Shown piece after piece: positions 63,528 through 64,000 of a DNA stretch of 64,000 nucleotides (position 1 is the stretch's first letter; each line of letters starts with the position of its first letter). The stretch comes from Burkholderia savannae (GTDB lineage: Bacteria > Pseudomonadota > Gammaproteobacteria > Burkholderiales > Burkholderiaceae), in the NCBI RefSeq assembly GCF_001524445.2, contig NZ_CP013418.1, forward strand, positions 496,001-560,000, given 5' to 3'. The translations under genes and the position numbers were made by a program. The notes below the pieces were generated by a model. That model was not told the origin of the DNA. It searched no databases and worked only from the letters and a program-made list of their open reading frames with translations.

Positions 63528-64000
63528 ATGCTGACTTATTTTCATCCGGATCAGTTGAAGCACCGCCCGCTCACCTACCTGTCGCGCGGCAAGATGCGCG
63601 CGCCGCACGAAGTGCCCGAACGGGCCGCGCGGCTGCTCGACGCGGCGAACTCGCTCGGCTTCGACGTGCGCGCACCCGCGGACTTCGGCTCGGCGCCGCT
63701 CGCGGCCGTGCACAGCGCGCCGTATCTGCGCTTTCTCGCCGACGCGCATCGCGAATGGCGGCGCATTCCGGAGGATTGGGGGCCCGAGGTGATGTCGAAC
63801 ATTTACGTGCGCGAGCCGAATCCGCTGCGCGGCGTGCTCGCGCAGGCGGCGCGCTATCTCGCGGACGGCAGCTGCCCGATCGGCGAGCACACGTATCGGG
63901 CCGCGTACTGGTCCGCGCAGGATGCGCTCGCGGGCGCGGCGGCTCTTTGCGGCGGCGTGCGCGACGCGTACGCGCTCTGCCGTCCGCCCGGCCATCATGC
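63528..64000 (+). CDS. Histone-deacetylase-family amidohydrolase (acetylpolyamine type), partial
   Basis: Starts at ATG 63528 and is cut by the window edge after 157 residues. 'YFHPDQLKHRPLTYLSRGKM' and 'APHEVPERAARLLDAA' at the N-terminus are typical of acetylpolyamine amidohydrolases, and the fragment ends with 'CRPPGHHA', the active-site His pair of the HDAC fold. These enzymes remove acetyl groups from polyamines. It is 25 bases downstream of the amidohydrolase gene and in the same operon, which suggests a combined nitrogen-compound pathway. Confidence 0.93.
   Translation, partial: MLTYFHPDQLKHRPLTYLSRGKMRAPHEVPERAARLLDAANSLGFDVRAPADFGSAPLAAVHSAPYLRFLADAHREWRRIPEDWGPEVMSNIYVREPNPLRGVLAQAARYLADGSCPIGEHTYRAAYWSAQDALAGAAALCGGVRDAYALCRPPGHH

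Overview
The window is high-GC DNA (about 68-70% G+C by eye) with the gene types, codon style and abundant short tandem repeats of the Burkholderia pseudomallei / thailandensis group. The dense set of transport, regulator and catabolic genes, with few core genes, suggests the second chromosome. That species and replicon call is inference from style and protein families. I see no rRNA, tRNA, CRISPR array, prophage or intact insertion sequence.

Layout. 1-1221: end of a YCII-like gene and a deletion scar joining an amino-acid permease remnant to a reductase remnant. 1602-9328: a small hypothetical protein, a very large Lhr-type helicase carrying a coding hexanucleotide repeat, and two membrane proteins, separated by tandem-repeat spacers. 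9982-11700: gamma-glutamyltransferase. 12146-22057: a peptide export locus with a TolC-type channel, two small double-glycine precursor peptides, a C39-peptidase ABC exporter, an acyltransferase-like protein, an HlyD-type adaptor and an OmpW-like barrel protein; a third precursor lies beyond ppk2 on the other strand. 22312-24749: an Ile-rich leader peptide and attenuator-like terminator ahead of threonine ammonia-lyase, then a TetR regulator. 24828-31571: FAD oxidoreductase, a 26-residue membrane peptide, an atypical NRAMP-type transporter, a His-tailed EamA transporter, YigZ, and a truncated glycosidase/lectin. 31658-36575: a four-gene MotA/MotB-like operon (DUF3348, DUF802, OmpA/MotB-like, DUF2894) with internal repeats. 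37228-44104: aldo-keto reductase and MFS transporter, MBL hydrolase and divergent LysR, DUF2322, and a secreted M66-type metalloprotease. 44105-48226: a gene-poor stretch bounded by two matching operator palindromes, then a YqhD-like aldehyde reductase and a CurA-like reductase. 49083-53094: a molybdenum oxidoreductase with a tri-haem cytochrome c. 53811-55735: a CoA-transferase and a second deletion scar (SDR/aspartate racemase). 55840-64000: three regulator/transport/catabolic modules ending in a truncated histone-deacetylase-family amidohydrolase.

How the genes work together. The clearest functional unit is 12146-22057. Three precursors share a 15-residue leader ending in Gly-Gly, and the encoded C39 exporter, HlyD adaptor and TolC channel form a complete cut-and-export route across both membranes. 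The acyltransferase-like gene inside that operon suggests a lipid-related step, but its usual catalytic acid is absent. The second coherent unit, 31658-36575, pairs a MotA-like protein carrying a long coiled tail with a MotB-like protein that keeps an Asp in its membrane helix. This is the architecture of an ion-driven motor complex and resembles the ZorA/ZorB pair without the Zorya effector genes. The third is the ilvA leader, where an alternative pairing between the leader stop region and the terminator can be read directly from the sequence.
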